From a virus, in the IMG/VR virus record IMGVR_UViG_3300047564_002615, positions 1-42,850 of that record: DNA of 42,850 nt; one strand, given 5' to 3'. A program made the position numbers and the translations under genes. Every line of letters begins with the position of its first letter. The stretch's first letter is position 1. Shown here in pieces: positions 41,275 to 42,850 of this stretch. The notes under the pieces were generated by a model, which was not told the DNA's origin, did not search any database, and was given only the letters and a program-made list of their open reading frames with translations.

Positions 41275-42466
41275 AGAAAACAATACAGATTTATGTGTTT
41301 GTATAATAGATGATACAGATCAATATAACCCATGGATGCGTGAACTTGTAAAAAATACTGCCGACTATACAATTACAAATGTAACAGGGTTTGGGTATGA
41401 TGTGTATGTAAGTCGTAATCAAGACCAAGTATTAAAACAAGTGTCAGGTCTATATAAAAAAGCAGTTGTGATAAGTGCTGGTACAGAATTTATCAATGGC
41501 AGAAAGTTTTTCGATAACATACCAGACGATTTCTTTATACTTGGACATATATTAGATATGGGCGAGGGATATTATGGGTTACATTATCAATGCTATATAA
41601 TAAACCTTGATCTGTATGCAAAATTAAATTGTCCTGCTATAGGCGATACCAATTTTCTGTCACAACATACTCAAAAGACACCAATAAGAAGTAAAGAAAA
41701 TATTCACGACGATTATACACCATTGTGGATTAAGACAGGTAAGATACAAAATGTATACAAAAGTAAATTTCACGGGTGGAGAATAATCAGTGCCGGTCTT
41801 GAGGCAAATTATGAAATACGTGCTTTTGATGCAACACTTAGAGATAGTAAACATTACTTGTATAGAGATGTCGATACCAGCGACTGGATATACAAAAGAT
41901 ACAATTATTGTTTAGCCAACCATATTTTTGAACAAAGCACAGGAAGCTTACTATTTCCACGTCCGTATACATGTCCTATAACACACCTAATACATCCAGC
42001 AGCAGGCATGAATTGGTTAGAAAAAATAAAAAATTCCGGCGGCTACAATTCCGATACGAAAGTTACTTTTTTTGATTACAACGAAAATGCATTAGAAGAA
42101 ATGTATAACAAAACCAAAGGCATAAAAATGAATTTTGATTTTATACCTATAGATGTTATTGCCGAGCCAGAAGAACTTGTTACCAAAGTAGATAGTTCAC
42201 ACGAACCTGTGGGTGTTGTTTTTCATATGAGTAATATTTTTGCTTACGAGGGTACAGCAAGCTTGATGCCATTAAAATATAGAGTAGCACAAGAAAACAA
42301 ATTTATAAAAAGTGTACAGAAATCTATGCCAATATGCTGTATAGATTTTGATCAACGGGCAGCTGAAGGATTTGTTTCATGGAGAGAAGAAACAGGATTA
42401 GCCAAGGATTTGTTGCTCACTGATCTTTCAACTGTGGACTTGCCGTTTTGGCATACTTATGGTTGA
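41258..42466 (+). CDS. Putative glycosyltransferase- or methyltransferase-like protein
   Basis: 402 residues. The N-terminal part has VVISAGTEFINGRKFFDNIPDDFFILGHILD and YYGLHYQCYIINLDLY, reminiscent of nucleotide-sugar transferase halves in the way the 969-aa protein is built. The C-terminal part has HPAAGMNWLEKI then TKVTFFDYNENALEEMY, which resembles class I methyltransferase motifs I and II. I cannot decide between the two, or whether it is a fusion of both. Ends within the 3' end of the minus-strand fragment (50-base overlap). Confidence 0.45.
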   Translation: MYYKGKENNTDLCVCIIDDTDQYNPWMRELVKNTADYTITNVTGFGYDVYVSRNQDQVLKQVSGLYKKAVVISAGTEFINGRKFFDNIPDDFFILGHILDMGEGYYGLHYQCYIINLDLYAKLNCPAIGDTNFLSQHTQKTPIRSKENIHDDYTPLWIKTGKIQNVYKSKFHGWRIISAGLEANYEIRAFDATLRDSKHYLYRDVDTSDWIYKRYNYCLANHIFEQSTGSLLFPRPYTCPITHLIHPAAGMNWLEKIKNSGGYNSDTKVTFFDYNENALEEMYNKTKGIKMNFDFIPIDVIAEPEELVTKVDSSHEPVGVVFHMSNIFAYEGTASLMPLKYRVAQENKFIKSVQKSMPICCIDFDQRAAEGFVSWREETGLAKDLLLTDLSTVDLPFWHTYG

Positions 42467-42850
42467 TAATTTCAAAAGCTACTGGAGTTTCTGCTTTAGG
42501 AGCACACAGTCCACACCAACATTTCTTTTTCTTACAAACAATAGTAAGTGTACCTAATAAAAGTCTATCTATAATGCTTTGAGTATCTTTAAGATTTCCA
42601 ATTGGACCTACACTGTTATCCCAATTCATACGACAATCCTTGTTTGTAAAGACTTCACCGGTGTGTTGTCGTATATACAAAAAGAATTTATCTACTGCAC
42701 AACTCCAACCTTCGAAATTATTACCTTCTATATAGGTTGTATTGTAAGATGAATTAACACACATGTCGTTGCCTCCACAACAGGCACGACCGGTACTATC
42801 TAAGTCAACACCTCGAGTGACAATTGCTTTTATTTTTTGAAGTAATTTAG
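42417..42850 (-). CDS. Radical SAM protein, C-terminal fragment at window edge
   Basis: Open minus-strand frame that enters from the right edge without a start; 144 residues are visible (the ATG at 42764 is internal). It covers only the C-terminal cluster domain: RACCGGND, GWSCAVDKFFLYIRQHTG, DCRMN, GPIGNLKD and IVCKKKKCWCGLCAPKA. The match to the end of 38451-39485 is clear, so the missing N-terminal part should hold a CNxxCxYC rSAM core. The nearest similar N-terminal fragment, at 1-647, is at the opposite window edge and the two are not joined. Confidence 0.8.
   Translation of the reverse strand, partial: KLLQKIKAIVTRGVDLDSTGRACCGGNDMCVNSSYNTTYIEGNNFEGWSCAVDKFFLYIRQHTGEVFTNKDCRMNWDNSVGPIGNLKDTQSIIDRLLLGTLTIVCKKKKCWCGLCAPKAETPVAFEIINHKYAKTASPQLKDQ

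Noticed and set aside
1-42850. tRNA genes and structural RNAs in intergenic gaps
   Set aside because: Gaps are at most about 70 bp and contain promoter boxes; no cloverleaf-like sequence was seen.

Overview
This 42.85 kb window is AT-rich and almost entirely coding. I read 46 genes, two of them cut by the window edges, packed into head-to-tail runs in which most stop and start codons overlap by 1-20 bases. Runs on opposite strands alternate. They diverge from short promoter gaps and converge with overlapping 3' ends. This layout, the T4-late-like TATAAATA / GATAAGTA boxes at the operon heads, one virion-fibre-like repeat protein (19309-21141) and the many 2-oxoglutarate oxygenases and glycosyltransferase-like genes suggest a large dsDNA tailed phage, most likely a marine T4-like myovirus. 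That is an inference: no terminase, capsid, polymerase, tRNA or integrase gene lies in the window.

The dominant content is radical SAM (rSAM) enzymes: 18 genes with CX3CX2C iron-sulfur motifs or, for one edge fragment, the matching C-terminal cluster domain. They fall into four types. Seven carry an N-terminal twitch/SPASM-like Cys domain before the rSAM core (6315-7496, 7447-8667, 8660-10000, 11051-12460, 24868-26010, 28544-29674, 35513-36778). Five have a C-terminal SPASM-like domain (696-1772, 9990-11051, 12469-13548, 15373-16344, 39442-40488). Two are class-B, cobalamin-binding-type enzymes (1833-3347, 21113-23026). Four belong to a CNxxCxYC group (1-647, 37576-38463, 38451-39485, 42417-42850). 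Around them lie eleven proteins with an HxD...H metal facial triad like 2OG-Fe(II) oxygenases, three QueC-like PP-loop ATPases, two glycosyltransferase-like proteins, a methyltransferase-like protein, two short-chain dehydrogenase-like proteins, two pseudokinase-like proteins and one GNAT-like protein.

Layout: 1-1772 minus (two rSAM genes). 1833-7496 plus operon (B12-rSAM, two oxygenases, two QueC-like, N-twitch rSAM). 19238 down to 7447 minus operon (969-aa modular glycosyltransferase-like protein, rSAM, unknown, methyltransferase, small protein, five rSAM), headed by a consensus sigma70 promoter. 19309-21141 plus fibre-like protein with its own late-type box and Shine-Dalgarno. 27290 down to 21113 minus operon. 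27318-30269 plus operon. 34777 down to 30197 minus operon. 34831-39485 plus operon. 39442-40488 minus single gene. 40528-42466 plus pair. 42417-42850 minus fragment.

Read together, the genes look like one very large tailoring island. rSAM enzymes would do C-H and C-C/C-S chemistry, 2OG enzymes hydroxylation, QueC-like enzymes ATP-dependent activation or amidation of a carboxylate, and transferases would decorate the product. No recognisable precursor peptide or scaffold synthase is present, so the substrate (virion protein, glycan, small peptide or host molecule) is unknown. Eight of the eleven mapped promoter candidates put the -10-like box 4-6 bases before the ATG, which predicts leaderless mRNAs; a ninth, weaker box (1778-1785) fits the same layout.
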